Shown one piece after another: positions 1-8,996 of a stretch of DNA of 64,000 nucleotides (the stretch's first letter is position 1; the number at the start of each line of letters is the position of its first letter). The DNA comes from Xenorhabdus doucetiae. Lineage in GTDB: Bacteria; Pseudomonadota; Gammaproteobacteria; Enterobacterales; Enterobacteriaceae. The notes under the pieces were generated by a model that had not been told where the DNA came from, ran no database searches, and worked only from the letters and a program-made list of their open reading frames with translations. The stretch covers positions 3,658,001-3,722,000 of the forward strand of contig NZ_FO704550.1 in the NCBI RefSeq assembly GCF_000968195.1. The letters run 5' to 3'. The translations under genes were made by a program, and so were the position numbers.

Positions 1-274
1 GATCCATGCGGGTCATCGTAAGGTCTTATTCGTCGATTTTGAGGGTGAGATCCCCGGCTTTTATCACAATGTCATCGATGCCAAGACCCCAACCTATCCA
101 TTTGCGGTCGCTCTGCTGCTGGAACAAGGCGCTGGTTTGAGCTGTACCAAGCAGTCTTCCATGGAAACAGAACCCAGCCTTCCTCAAAGCCTCCAGTTTC
201 TTCATGGCTGGTTACGAGGTGAACAACATTTCGTTGTCTCAGGGGATCATTGTCAGTGGAATTGGAGCCGATAA
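1..274 (+). CDS. apeC: ApeC-like ketosynthase / chain length factor, C-terminal end only
   Basis: The reading frame is open from base 2 to a TAA at 272-274, giving the last 90 residues of a protein that starts upstream of the window. The tail ends in a Trp-rich motif (WNWSR) after a segment reading VLFVDFEGEIPGFY. I associate this with the beta-ketoacyl-synthase-like proteins (Ketoacyl-synt_2 family) that act as chain length factor in aryl polyene clusters. In characterised APE systems ApeC pairs with the ketosynthase ApeO. The stop lies one base before the start of the next gene, so it belongs to the same transcription unit. The identification rests on the short tail and the context; the active-site region is not visible. 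Confidence 0.7.
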   Translation, partial: IHAGHRKVLFVDFEGEIPGFYHNVIDAKTPTYPFAVALLLEQGAGLSCTKQSSMETEPSLPQSLQFLHGWLRGEQHFVVSGDHCQWNWSR

Positions 275-275
275 G

Positions 276-1067
276 ATGATGAAAAGGATTTCAGCCAATA
301 TTACTGGGCGCATTAACTGGTTCTGGCGTCTGCTCATGACCGGATTTTGTTTTGCCCTGTTTGGTATAGGTGGGTTACTACTCTCCCTGATTTGGTTTAA
401 TTTATTGCTGATTTTTCAACGCAATGAAGACAAGCGTTGCCATCTTGCACGTCATAGCATTTCATTCAGTTTTCGTCTGTTCCTTTTTCTGACCCGAAAA
501 TTAGGTGTACTGGATTACCATTTCAGGGGATTGGATAAACTCCGTGTGGATAAAGGTTGTTTGATTGTTGCTAATCACCCAACCTTGCTGGATTACGTTA
601 TTCTGGCCTCGAAACTGCCCGATGTGGATTGCATCGTAAAAGCAGCATTGCTGCGTAACCCTTTTGTCAGCGGCGCAATCCGTTCAGCACGTTACCTGAT
701 CAACCGTGATGCAGAAACTTTGCTCCCTGTCTGCCGCGATCGACTGGTTTCCGGTCACAATATCCTGATTTTTCCAGAAGGCACGCGCACAACGCCCGGC
801 CATCCCATTTCACTTCAACGAGGTGCCGCCAATATCGCCGTGCGATGTGAGTGCGATTTACGGATCATCCATATTACTTGCAGCCAAAAGATGCTGGATA
901 AAAAAAGCAAGTGGTATCAAATCCCACCGAAAAAACCCGTTTATACGATTACTATTGGTGATCAACTCACCAATGCAGATTTTGCGGTTGATACAGAAAA
1001 CGGGCACGCCGTCGCTGCCCGCCAACTCAATCGCCAGCTTACTCAATTACTAACACCGTCAAACTAA
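276..1067 (+). CDS. apeD: ApeD-like lysophospholipid-type acyltransferase
   Basis: 263-residue membrane-associated acyltransferase of the PlsC/LPLAT superfamily. A hydrophobic segment lies near residues 17-45. It is followed by the catalytic HX4D motif (NHPTLLD, His about 101) and the FPEGTR substrate-binding motif near 166-171. In APE clusters this protein is thought to help attach the polyene acid to a lipid anchor. An upstream in-frame ATG at 204 would overlap apeC by 71 bases. The ATG at 276 has GGAG at 264-267 with good spacing and sits one base after the apeC stop, so I prefer it (279 is an equivalent second ATG). The family is certain. The exact acyl acceptor cannot be read from sequence. 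Confidence 0.85.
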   Translation: MMKRISANITGRINWFWRLLMTGFCFALFGIGGLLLSLIWFNLLLIFQRNEDKRCHLARHSISFSFRLFLFLTRKLGVLDYHFRGLDKLRVDKGCLIVANHPTLLDYVILASKLPDVDCIVKAALLRNPFVSGAIRSARYLINRDAETLLPVCRDRLVSGHNILIFPEGTRTTPGHPISLQRGAANIAVRCECDLRIIHITCSQKMLDKKSKWYQIPPKKPVYTITIGDQLTNADFAVDTENGHAVAARQLNRQLTQLLTPSN

Positions 1068-1082
1068 TAGATATCGGATACG

Positions 1083-1343
1083 ATGATGCAAGAGTTATAT
1101 ATTGAAATAAAACGATTGATTATAGACACCCTGAATCTGGAAGATCTTACCCCTGCGGAGATTGAGACCGATGCCCCCCTGTTTGGTGACGGCTTAGGCT
1201 TAGATTCAATCGATGCTCTGGAGCTGGGGCTGGCAGTAAAAAATTGCTATGGCATCGTACTCTCCTCTGAAAGCGAAGAGATGCGTCAACACTTCACTTC
1301 TGTCGCTACACTGGCCGCTTACATCCAATCACAGAAAGCATAA
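1083..1343 (+). CDS. apeE: Acyl carrier protein ApeE
   Basis: 86-residue acyl carrier protein. The phosphopantetheine attachment Ser is in the motif GLDSIDALEL (Ser about 42, or 41 if the second of two consecutive ATGs is used). Four-helix ACP size and acidic composition fit. APE pathways use two ACPs, ApeE and ApeF, to carry the starter and the growing polyene. It lies 15 bases after apeD and 14 bases before the second ACP. The two ACPs are only distantly similar, so they are not a recent tandem duplication. No strong Shine-Dalgarno is visible, so translation may be partly coupled to apeD. Confidence 0.88.
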   Translation: MMQELYIEIKRLIIDTLNLEDLTPAEIETDAPLFGDGLGLDSIDALELGLAVKNCYGIVLSSESEEMRQHFTSVATLAAYIQSQKA

Positions 1344-1357
1344 GAGCAGGTGCCATC

Positions 1358-1606
1358 ATGGAAAAACAAAAGATTTTTCAGGAAGTTTCTCAGTTATTGG
1401 TTCAGTTATTTGAACTGTCTGCCGAAGATATTACGCCTGAATCACGACTCTATGAAGATCTGGAACTCGACAGTATTGATGCCGTTGATATGGTTGTCCA
1501 CTTACAGAAGAAAACCGGACGCAAAATCAAACCGGAAGCATTCAAGTCTGTCCGTACCGTACAGGATGTCGTGGATGCGGTAGAACAGTTGTTGAAAGAA
1601 CAATAA
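1358..1606 (+). CDS. apeF: Acyl carrier protein ApeF
   Basis: 82-residue acyl carrier protein with the phosphopantetheine site in ELDSIDAVDM (Ser about 39). It is the second ACP of the aryl polyene cluster and lies directly after apeE. The biochemistry known for the Xenorhabdus system assigns the role of chain-carrying ACP to one of this pair. Start ATG at 1358 is preceded by a purine-rich stretch (AGAGCAGG). Another frame overlaps the start of this gene but encodes nothing recognisable. Confidence 0.88.
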   Translation: MEKQKIFQEVSQLLVQLFELSAEDITPESRLYEDLELDSIDAVDMVVHLQKKTGRKIKPEAFKSVRTVQDVVDAVEQLLKEQ

Positions 1607-1655
1607 TCAGCCATAAACCATCAGCAAAACAAACAGCAAACATTTGGGTAGTTAA

Positions 1656-2219
1656 TTGAAGTTATTGATTTTATTGCTCCGCATTGCCAATACCGTCATG
1701 TTAATCGCCTGGCCTTTCTTGGTCTTCGCGATGGTTAACTACGGTCAATTTCATGCCATGTTAATTGTCATTATTCTGTTTTTTGTTTTGCGACTATGGT
1801 TAAGCAAACATCAGACTCACAATCAGCCGAAAACCGGCTGGATATTGCCCATAGCAGGGATAATCTTGGGGCTGGCCAGTTTATTCCTGCGCAATCATCA
1901 ACTTCTTATGTACTATCCCGTGGTTGTGAATGCTGTTCTGCTGATCCTGTTTAGCAGCTCTTTGCGTTATGGGCCACCTGTCATTGAAAGGATGGCGCGG
2001 ATCAAAGAGCCTGATTTACCCCCAGAAGGCGTTATCTATACACGTAAAGTGACTTACCTCTGGTGCCTGTTCTTTATGTTCAATGGCACAGTCGCACTTG
2101 GAACTTGCCTGTATAGCGATATGACGTTGTGGACGTTGTGGAACGGAATAGTGAGTTACCTATTAATTGGGTTGCTCATTTCCATTGAATGGCTGGTACG
2201 CCAACGGGTAAAAAAATGA
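1656..2219 (+). CDS. apeG: ApeG-like integral membrane protein (COG4648-type)
   Basis: 187-residue very hydrophobic protein with about five or six predicted membrane segments and no catalytic motif I recognise. Its place between the ACPs and the adenylating ligase matches ApeG of APE clusters, a conserved membrane protein of unknown function. The frame is preceded immediately by a TAA, so the start is either the TTG at 1656 (with GGGTAG just upstream) or the ATG at 1698. I prefer TTG because it keeps a complete first membrane helix. Its last four bases overlap the likely start of the next gene. Confidence 0.75.
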   Translation: MKLLILLLRIANTVMLIAWPFLVFAMVNYGQFHAMLIVIILFFVLRLWLSKHQTHNQPKTGWILPIAGIILGLASLFLRNHQLLMYYPVVVNAVLLILFSSSLRYGPPVIERMARIKEPDLPPEGVIYTRKVTYLWCLFFMFNGTVALGTCLYSDMTLWTLWNGIVSYLLIGLLISIEWLVRQRVKK

Positions 2220-3601
2220 TAAAAGCACGATCAATCTCCCAATGGCTATCGGAAGACAATTGCCCCAACAGGCGAGTCAGTTGGGGGGATCATACGATCG
2301 ATCATACTGTCAGCCTGAATAAACTTCGGCAGGATGTCACCGCGTTATATCTACGCCTGCAAAACCTGCACGCAGCTTCCCGCTGGGCACTGTGTTTTAA
2401 TGACAGCTATGACTTCTGTGTCGCACTGCTGGCAACATTACATGCGGGTAAGATCCCGGTGATTCCGGGTCATTGCCGCGAAGCGCAATTGCAGGAACAA
2501 CAACCCCTGTTTGACGGTGTATTGACGGATCTGCCGCTGACCTTGTCCTGCCCTTGCTGGCAGATTACCCCCCCTAATCCAGAGATGGGTGCGACAGACA
2601 AAACTGCACTTAATATCACATTGCCAGCCATTCCGCCTGATGCCACTTTAGTGATGTTCACGTCAGGTTCAACCGGTGTTCCTCAACAAGTCCTTAAATC
2701 CGTGGCAGTCATGGATCTTGAATCCCAATGGCTGGCTGCTCTGTGGGGCGATAAGCTGCAATCCTGCGTGATCAGATCCTCGGTCAGCCACCAGCATTTG
2801 TATGGTTTGACTTTCCGCATCTGGTTGCCCATGTCACTGGGGTTACCATTTGATCGCAAAATGGTGGAATTTCCCGAACAACTAACCCATAGCCCGCGCT
2901 GTGCCCTGATCAGTAGCCCCGCCTTTCTGCAACGGCTTGATGATAAACTTCCCGCCCCGGATTGCCCTTTTGTCGTCTCTGCGGGTGGGCCTTTGCATTT
3001 TGCCTATGCACAACGGGCAACGCGGTGGCTCAATACGCCTCCTCATGAAATTTATGGCTGTACCGAAACGGGCATCATGGCCTGGCGAAGCCGTAAAACG
3101 GACAACGCAATCTGGACGACATTTGCAGGTGTTTCATTTCAGGAGGATGCCCAAAAGCGTGTACGTGTTTCTTCGCCTCTACTGCCTGATCCCGCTGGCC
3201 TGACGCTGGACGATCAGTTGGTCTTCGATGACCAAGGGAATTTTGCCTTATTGGGGCGTCGGGACCGTCTGGTGAAAATTGAAGAAAAGCGCATCTCCCT
3301 GTCAGAAATCGAACGCCGTCTGTGTGAAATTTCTGGGATCACGGATGCGGCTGTATTGCCCATTAATCGGGGTAAACGCAATCACATTGGGGCGGTCGTC
3401 GTGTTAGAGCATGAAACCTACCAACATTATCAGCAGCAAGGCATTCGCGAGCTGGCAAAAGCGTGGCGTCACCAGTTAAAGCCTTGGCTGGAACCTGTCG
3501 CATTACCGCGTTATTGGCGAGTCGTCGAAACCATTCCCTTGAATGCCCAAAGCAAGCGCTCATGGCCTGCATTACAGGAGCTATTTAATGAAACCCATTG
3601 A
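2216..3601 (+). CDS. apeH: ApeH aryl-acid adenylating ligase (ANL family)
   Basis: 461-residue acyl/aryl-AMP ligase expected to activate the aromatic starter acid (4-hydroxybenzoate-type) and load it onto an ACP. Visible ANL motifs are the phosphate-binding loop TSGSTGVPQQVLKS near residues 149-162 and the adenine/substrate motif YGCTETG near 280-286. The C-terminal hinge region contains LGRRDRLVKIEEKRISLSEIE, which carries the mobile-domain segment. The ATG at 2216 overlaps the apeG stop as ATGA. An ATG at 2189 in the same frame would overlap apeG by 31 bases and has no better ribosome site. The protein is slightly short for the ANL family, as is usual for APE ligases. Confidence 0.85.
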   Translation: MIKARSISQWLSEDNCPNRRVSWGDHTIDHTVSLNKLRQDVTALYLRLQNLHAASRWALCFNDSYDFCVALLATLHAGKIPVIPGHCREAQLQEQQPLFDGVLTDLPLTLSCPCWQITPPNPEMGATDKTALNITLPAIPPDATLVMFTSGSTGVPQQVLKSVAVMDLESQWLAALWGDKLQSCVIRSSVSHQHLYGLTFRIWLPMSLGLPFDRKMVEFPEQLTHSPRCALISSPAFLQRLDDKLPAPDCPFVVSAGGPLHFAYAQRATRWLNTPPHEIYGCTETGIMAWRSRKTDNAIWTTFAGVSFQEDAQKRVRVSSPLLPDPAGLTLDDQLVFDDQGNFALLGRRDRLVKIEEKRISLSEIERRLCEISGITDAAVLPINRGKRNHIGAVVVLEHETYQHYQQQGIRELAKAWRHQLKPWLEPVALPRYWRVVETIPLNAQSKRSWPALQELFNETH

Positions 3602-3947
3602 AATTCACCGCGAGCAACCTGCTCAACATGAAGCCATGATACAACTGTATTTAGACCCCACTTTGGATTGGTTCCGGGGACATTTTCCCGTGCAACCCCT
3701 TCTGCCGGGCGTGGCTCAAATCGATTGGGTCATGCACTATGCCCAAACCTTGCTGGCACCGGGCTGGTCTTTTTCTTCGATTGAAATGGTGAAATTCCAG
3801 TTTCCCCTGCAACCCGGTAACACACTGTTGTTGAAAATCAACTGGGATGAAAAAAAACACCTGCTGACCTTCCGTTATGATCTGGATACCCACAACGGCA
3901 GCGAAGGCCAGACTGCCAGCCAAGGAAAGATAAAGTTATGTCGTTGA
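3588..3947 (+). CDS. apeI: ApeI 3-hydroxyacyl-ACP dehydratase subunit (hot-dog fold)
   Basis: 119-residue FabZ/FabA-like hot-dog protein. The segment WFRGHFPVQPLLPGVAQIDW contains the catalytic-type His followed by the PG turn expected in 3-hydroxyacyl-ACP dehydratases. In the characterised Xenorhabdus APE pathway ApeI works as a heterodimer with ApeP, each giving part of the active site. The start ATG at 3588 has AGGAG at 3576-3580. The gene overlaps the end of apeH by 14 bases and the next gene by 10 bases. Confidence 0.87.
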   Translation: MKPIEIHREQPAQHEAMIQLYLDPTLDWFRGHFPVQPLLPGVAQIDWVMHYAQTLLAPGWSFSSIEMVKFQFPLQPGNTLLLKINWDEKKHLLTFRYDLDTHNGSEGQTASQGKIKLCR

Positions 3948-5653
3948 GCGTGAATACGATGACGCCCTGCGTGGTGATCCCTTGTTATAACCACGGCAAA
4001 ACCCTGCCTGCGGTACTGGAAAGATTATCCCCTTATCATCTCCACTGTTTTATCGTGGATGATGGCAGTGAGCCTGAAACGCAGCATTGCCTTGAAGGTT
4101 TGGCGAAATCCACGCCGAATGTCACGCTTATCCGCCTTGAACACAATCAGGGCAAAGGCGGAGCTGTCATGGCAGGCATGCGGGCAGCCGCAGATTCAGG
4201 GTATAGCCATGCTTTACAAGTTGATGCCGATGGTCAGCACTGTCTTGAAGATATTCCCCTGTTTTTGGCAAAGGCGCGGCAGTACCCCAATCACTTAATT
4301 TCCGGCCGCCCACAATATGATGTTTCCGTGCCAAAATCCCGCCTGTATGGACGCTATATCACCCATTTCTGGGTTTGGGTGGAAACACTGTCTTTATCTA
4401 TCAAAGACAGTATGTGTGGTTTTCGGGTTTATCCATTGGCACCGACGCTGCAACTGTTGGCGAACAAAGAAGTTGGCCGTCGCATGGATTTTGATATCGA
4501 AATCATGGTGCGGCTCTATTGGCAGGGAACAGAAAGTCAATTTGTGCCGACAAAAGTCACTTATCCTGAAAATGGCCTGTCTCATTTCGATGCCTTGAGG
4601 GATAACCTCAGTATCTCATGGATGCACACCCGCCTGTTTTTCGGCATGTTACCGCGCATTCCTTCGCTATTATGGCGTAAACAGTTATGGCGTAAGCACC
4701 GTCATTGGTCAGATATTCAAGAACGCAAGGGGTTGCTTGGCATGAAGTTCATGCTGGCCGTTTACCGAGGGTTCGGACGCAAGCCCTTTGAGTGTCTGCT
4801 TTACCCGGTTGTTGGCTATTTCTGGGCAACGGGTGGATCGCAGCGGCAGGCATCGCGCCAATACCTTGAGCGACTGAAACAAACCTTGCAACACAAGGGC
4901 ATCGCTATGCCAAAACACCTTAATAGTTACCGCCACTATCTGCGTTTTGGCAGAGCCATGCTGGATAAAATCGCAAGCTGGCGGGGTGACCTAAAATGGG
5001 GCAAAGATATTGCGTTTGCGCAGGGAGCAGAACAGACGCTTTTAGATGGCGATGCCAGCGGGAAACTGTTGTTGGTTTCACATTTGGGGGATATTGAAGT
5101 CTGCCGGGCACTGGCTCAACGAGCGGGTAAACAGACGATCAATGCACTGGTTTTTACTGAACATGCTCAACGGTTCAAACAGATCATTGAAGAAGTCTCA
5201 CCACAGGCGGGGATCAATTTATTGCCGGTAACGGATGTCGGGGCTGATACCGCCATCCTGTTGAAAGAAAAAATTGATGCCGGCGAATGGGTAGCCATTG
5301 TCGGTGATCGGGTTGCCGTTAATCTTTCGCGAGCCAACACCCAGCGCGTGGTATGGAGTCAATTTCTCGGTCATCCGGCTCCCTTTCCGCAAGGGCCGTT
5401 TATCCTCGCTTCGGTGTTGCGCTGCCCGGTGCTGTTGATGTTCGCTCTCCGGCAAAATAACCAATTCAAAATTTATTGTGAGCACTTTGCCAATCCGCTG
5501 GAACTGCCACGTCAACAAAGAGAACAGGCGTTGCAGCAAGCGGTGGATCGCTACGCTTCCCGATTGGAACATTATGCCCTGCAATCCCCGCTTGATTGGT
5601 TTAATTTTTTCGACTTTTGGCAATTGCCATCTGCCCGGACAAATAAGGAATAA
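3938..5653 (+). CDS. apeJ: ApeJ glycosyltransferase-2 / LABLAT acyltransferase fusion
   Basis: 571-residue two-domain protein. Residues about 8-240 form a family 2 glycosyltransferase (VVIPCYNHG near the N-terminus, then the metal-binding VDADGQH with Asp 96 and 98). Residues about 280-560 resemble the LpxL/LpxM acyltransferase family, with HLGDIE (His about 382, Glu 387) fitting the HX4D/E catalytic motif. The fusion is typical of APE clusters and is thought to attach the polyene to its sugar/lipid anchor. AGGAAAG precedes the ATG, which overlaps apeI by 10 bases. Domain assignment is firm. Donor and acceptor are inferred only. Confidence 0.87.
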   Translation: MSLSVNTMTPCVVIPCYNHGKTLPAVLERLSPYHLHCFIVDDGSEPETQHCLEGLAKSTPNVTLIRLEHNQGKGGAVMAGMRAAADSGYSHALQVDADGQHCLEDIPLFLAKARQYPNHLISGRPQYDVSVPKSRLYGRYITHFWVWVETLSLSIKDSMCGFRVYPLAPTLQLLANKEVGRRMDFDIEIMVRLYWQGTESQFVPTKVTYPENGLSHFDALRDNLSISWMHTRLFFGMLPRIPSLLWRKQLWRKHRHWSDIQERKGLLGMKFMLAVYRGFGRKPFECLLYPVVGYFWATGGSQRQASRQYLERLKQTLQHKGIAMPKHLNSYRHYLRFGRAMLDKIASWRGDLKWGKDIAFAQGAEQTLLDGDASGKLLLVSHLGDIEVCRALAQRAGKQTINALVFTEHAQRFKQIIEEVSPQAGINLLPVTDVGADTAILLKEKIDAGEWVAIVGDRVAVNLSRANTQRVVWSQFLGHPAPFPQGPFILASVLRCPVLLMFALRQNNQFKIYCEHFANPLELPRQQREQALQQAVDRYASRLEHYALQSPLDWFNFFDFWQLPSARTNKE

Positions 5654-5657
5654 AAAA

Positions 5658-6080
5658 ATGCTGACTGATCCTCGTTTTACTGCTGAGGTTGAACTAACGG
5701 TGCCATTTCATGATGCTGATCCCATGGGCGTGGTGTGGCATGGAAATTACTTCCGCTATTTCGAAATTGCCCGCGAGGCCCTGATGAACCAAATCCATTA
5801 TGGTTATCGGGAAATGCGTGAATCCGGCTATGTTTGGCCTGTCGTTGACGCCAAAATCAAATACCGAGCCTCCGTGTCCTTTGAACAAAAAATACGTGTC
5901 AGGGCCACCATCGAAGAGTTTGAGAATCGCCTGAAAATCGCTTATCAGGTTTTTGATGCCGCCAGCGGAGAGAAAACCACCACAGGCTATACCATTCAGG
6001 TCGCCGTTTCTCAAGCAACACGGGAAATGAGCTTTGTCAGCCCGGATATTCTGTTTGAACGCATGGGGGTCAAGCCGTGA
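5658..6080 (+). CDS. apeK: ApeK acyl-CoA/ACP thioesterase (4HBT family)
   Basis: 140-residue hot-dog thioesterase of the YbgC/4-hydroxybenzoyl-CoA type. The motif HDADPMGVVWHGNYFRYFE lies near residues 18-36 and carries the catalytic Asp. It could release or edit the polyene acyl chain. The ATG at 5658 has AAGGAA just upstream and lies four bases after the apeJ stop. The frame is open for 60 codons further upstream inside apeJ, but that extension is in the wrong phase of apeJ and has no protein-like features. It ends in GTGA, sharing four bases with the next gene. Confidence 0.85.
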   Translation: MLTDPRFTAEVELTVPFHDADPMGVVWHGNYFRYFEIAREALMNQIHYGYREMRESGYVWPVVDAKIKYRASVSFEQKIRVRATIEEFENRLKIAYQVFDAASGEKTTTGYTIQVAVSQATREMSFVSPDILFERMGVKP

Positions 6081-6700
6081 AAAAATGGCGCGGGATACTG
6101 CTGTTTCTGACAACCAGTTTGCTGACACTCAATAACGTGGCACAGGCCATTACCCTTGATGAATTGCAACAACGGTTCGCTCACCAGCCCGTCGTAAGAG
6201 CGCACTTCACCCAAGTGCGACAAATCCAAGGCATGCCTCAACCCCTGTCTTCCAGCGGTGAAATGCTGGTTTCACACTATAAAGGGCTATGGTGGCATCA
6301 GCAAAAACCGTTTCCACTGACACTGGTGCTGGATGATAACCGTATGGTGCAAGTGATGGCGGGGCAAACACCCCAAGTGATCACCGCCGATTCCAATCCA
6401 CAACTGTTTCAGTTCAACCATTTGATGCGGGCGCTGTTTCAGGCCGATCGTGCGGTACTGGAAGAAAATTTCAACATCGAGTTCAATGACCTTGGGCAGG
6501 GAAAATGGCGCTTGGTACTGACACCCAAAACCTCGCCTTTGGATAAACTGTTCACGGCGATTACGCTGAACGGTCAGGCTAACCTTGATGCTATTTTACT
6601 GACGGATCGCCAAGGTGATCGTACCGAGCTTGCTTTTACCCGACACCAATTAACACCAGAGACGCTGAGCCATGAAGAAGAGCAACGCTTCACATTCTGA
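6077..6700 (+). CDS. apeL: ApeL LolA-like outer membrane lipoprotein carrier
   Basis: 207-residue periplasmic protein resembling LolA. A signal peptide of about 24 residues (MKKWRG then a hydrophobic core, ending VAQA) precedes a beta-rich body. In APE clusters it is paired with an MMPL exporter and a small lipoprotein and is thought to carry the lipid-linked product across the periplasm. Translation starts at GTG 6077, which overlaps the stop of apeK as GTGA, so coupling is likely. The gene ends 29 bases inside the next one. Confidence 0.83.
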   Translation: MKKWRGILLFLTTSLLTLNNVAQAITLDELQQRFAHQPVVRAHFTQVRQIQGMPQPLSSSGEMLVSHYKGLWWHQQKPFPLTLVLDDNRMVQVMAGQTPQVITADSNPQLFQFNHLMRALFQADRAVLEENFNIEFNDLGQGKWRLVLTPKTSPLDKLFTAITLNGQANLDAILLTDRQGDRTELAFTRHQLTPETLSHEEEQRFTF

Positions 6701-8996
6701 GCCACGTCTGCTGGCACGATTCTGGCTGCTAATATGCGCTATCTTGATGGTATTAATGGCCGTCCTGTTGCCCCAATCCCGTCTTTCCACCAGTGTACTG
6801 GCATTATTACCGGCACAAAGTGCGGGAAACATGCCACCCGCCTTGCAAGAAGAGTTTATGCAACGTCTTGATCGCCAACTGGTGTGGATGGTGAGTCCGG
6901 GGAAAAAAGAGGATAGCGCGCCCGCCCAATATTGGCTGGCACAGTTGCAAAAAGCACCGTTTCTGACCCATGTCAAAGGGCCAATGACGGCAGAACAGCA
7001 ACAGGCATGGGGGCGTTTTTACTATGAACACCGTAATGCGATGCTCGATCCTGCTACCCGTGCCAGACTGGCAGATGACGGCAATCAGCAAGCAAACTGG
7101 GTTTTGTCTCAGGTTTATTCTGCATTTTCCGGCGTCAGCGGGCAGGAGCTGAATAACGATCCCTTGATGCTGGTCAGAGGCTCACAACTGGCACTGCAAC
7201 AGACATCCAGCCAATTGCGGCTCCAGAACGGCTGGTTAGTGGCCAAAGATCAAGCCGGAAGAAGCTGGTATTTACTTCACGGGGAGTTAAAAAGCGCTTC
7301 CTTTGATATGCAGCAGGGGCATCATGCTGTCACTGAATTGGGTCAGTTGCAGCAAGCGCTGAAAGCTCAATTTCCTGACGCCGAAGTGATTTCACGGGGA
7401 ACCCTGTTTTACAGTGATTACGCGACCCAGCAGGCAAAACACGATATTTCAACCTTGGGCAGCGCCACCGTGCTGGGTGTCTTACTACTTATCTACGGGG
7501 TTTTTCGCTCCCTGAAACCATTGTTGCTGTGTGTGCTATCCATCAGTATTGGCGCGCTGGCAGGAACGGTAGTGACGTTGGGGATCTTTGGCGAACTTCA
7601 TTTTATGACGCTGGTGATGAGCCTTAGTATCATCGGCATTTCTGCGGACTACGCCATTTACTATCTCACCGAACGCATGGTACATGGTCAGGAAGTGACG
7701 CCGTGGCAAAGTATGCGGAAGGTTTTGCCAGCCTTATTGATGGCATTGGCAACCACGGTTATTGCCTATCTCATCATGATGTTTGCCCCCTTCCCCGGCT
7801 TACGCCAGTTGGCGGTGTTCGCGGCGGCGGGTTTGACCGCTTCCTGCCTGACCGTCGTCTGTTGGTATCCCCGGTTGGCTAAAACCCTGCCAGTGCGCCC
7901 TGTCCCCGCCATGATCATATTACTGCGTTGGCTGGCGTTATGGCGGCACAATCGGCGGTTTTATATCGGCCTGCCTGCCGTACTGGCGATTTTTGCACTA
8001 CTGGGCATGTTCCGTTTGCAAGTCAATGATGACATTGCCCAATTACAGGCGCTGCCACAGGATATCCATCAACAGGAAAAACGCATTGCTGCACTCACCG
8101 GACAACGAAGCGATCAAAAATGGTTCGTTATTTACGGTGATGACGCAGAAAAAACGTTGCAACGACTGGAATCCTTTATCCCTGAATTAGAGGCAGAAAA
8201 ACAGCAAGGTAATCTCAGTCATTACCAACGATTCCCGCTCTCCTCTGTTGTTCAGCAACACAGAGATCTTGAGCTGATCAAAGCCGCTACCCCCAATATC
8301 ATGGCTCGCCTGACAGAAGCCGGGCTGGCAATCAAACCGCCGGATCTCCACCCCATGACCGTCACGCCAAATGACTGGCTCAACAGTGTGGTCAGTGAAG
8401 GCTGGCGTCTGATGTGGATAACCCTGCCAAATGGTCACAGTGGCGTCCTGCTGCCTGTCAACGGCGTTAAAGACAGCGTTTTGATGCGCCAGTTGGCAGA
8501 AAAACAGCAAGGCGTCAGTTGGGTTGATCGCAAGCTGGCTTTCGATGAGATGTTTCAATTTTACCGAACCCTGCTTGGCGGGTTGCTGGCAGCTTCTATT
8601 GTACTGATCGCCATAAGTTATCTGGTACGGCTCGGCTTGCGTCGCGGAACCATCAGTTTATTGCCGTCCCTGCTATCCCTTGGCTGTGGGATGGCGGTGC
8701 TCGGTTTCAGTGGTCATAGCCTGAACTTATTTTCCATATTGGCTCTGGTGCTGGTGCTTGGCATTGGCATCAACTACAGCCTGTTTTTCAGCAATCCCCG
8801 TGGTACGCCGCTGACCTCACTCTTGGCGATCAGCGTGGCAATGTGTACCTCATTGCTCACACTGGGCATGTTGATATTCAGTAGCACCCAAGCCATCAGT
8901 AGCTTTGGCATCGTGTTATGCAGCGGGATCTTGACCGCTTTCCTGCTATCCCCACTGGCCATGCCTGAGCGCCAAAAAAGGAAAAAGCAATCATGA
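6672..8996 (+). CDS. apeM: ApeM MMPL/RND-type exporter
   Basis: 774-residue integral membrane transporter. It has one N-terminal helix, a large periplasmic loop, a block of helices about residues 265-400 (with SLSIIGISADYAIYYL, an RND-type acidic residue in a membrane helix), a second periplasmic loop, and a final helix block about 635-765. This repeated half-structure is the MMPL/RND pattern. It is the candidate exporter for the aryl polyene conjugate, working with the LolA-like protein and lipoprotein on either side. The ATG at 6672 overlaps apeL by 29 bases, the longest overlap in the cluster. Confidence 0.85.
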   Translation: MKKSNASHSEPRLLARFWLLICAILMVLMAVLLPQSRLSTSVLALLPAQSAGNMPPALQEEFMQRLDRQLVWMVSPGKKEDSAPAQYWLAQLQKAPFLTHVKGPMTAEQQQAWGRFYYEHRNAMLDPATRARLADDGNQQANWVLSQVYSAFSGVSGQELNNDPLMLVRGSQLALQQTSSQLRLQNGWLVAKDQAGRSWYLLHGELKSASFDMQQGHHAVTELGQLQQALKAQFPDAEVISRGTLFYSDYATQQAKHDISTLGSATVLGVLLLIYGVFRSLKPLLLCVLSISIGALAGTVVTLGIFGELHFMTLVMSLSIIGISADYAIYYLTERMVHGQEVTPWQSMRKVLPALLMALATTVIAYLIMMFAPFPGLRQLAVFAAAGLTASCLTVVCWYPRLAKTLPVRPVPAMIILLRWLALWRHNRRFYIGLPAVLAIFALLGMFRLQVNDDIAQLQALPQDIHQQEKRIAALTGQRSDQKWFVIYGDDAEKTLQRLESFIPELEAEKQQGNLSHYQRFPLSSVVQQHRDLELIKAATPNIMARLTEAGLAIKPPDLHPMTVTPNDWLNSVVSEGWRLMWITLPNGHSGVLLPVNGVKDSVLMRQLAEKQQGVSWVDRKLAFDEMFQFYRTLLGGLLAASIVLIAISYLVRLGLRRGTISLLPSLLSLGCGMAVLGFSGHSLNLFSILALVLVLGIGINYSLFFSNPRGTPLTSLLAISVAMCTSLLTLGMLIFSSTQAISSFGIVLCSGILTAFLLSPLAMPERQKRKKQS

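Noticed and set aside
204..275. Upstream extension of the apeD frame
   Set aside because: Overlaps the end of apeC in another frame, has no ribosome site, and adds no family similarity. The ATG at 276 is well supported.
5219..5623. Minus-strand open frame opposite apeJ
   Set aside because: Shadow of the apeJ reading frame; apeJ has motifs and length matching its family.
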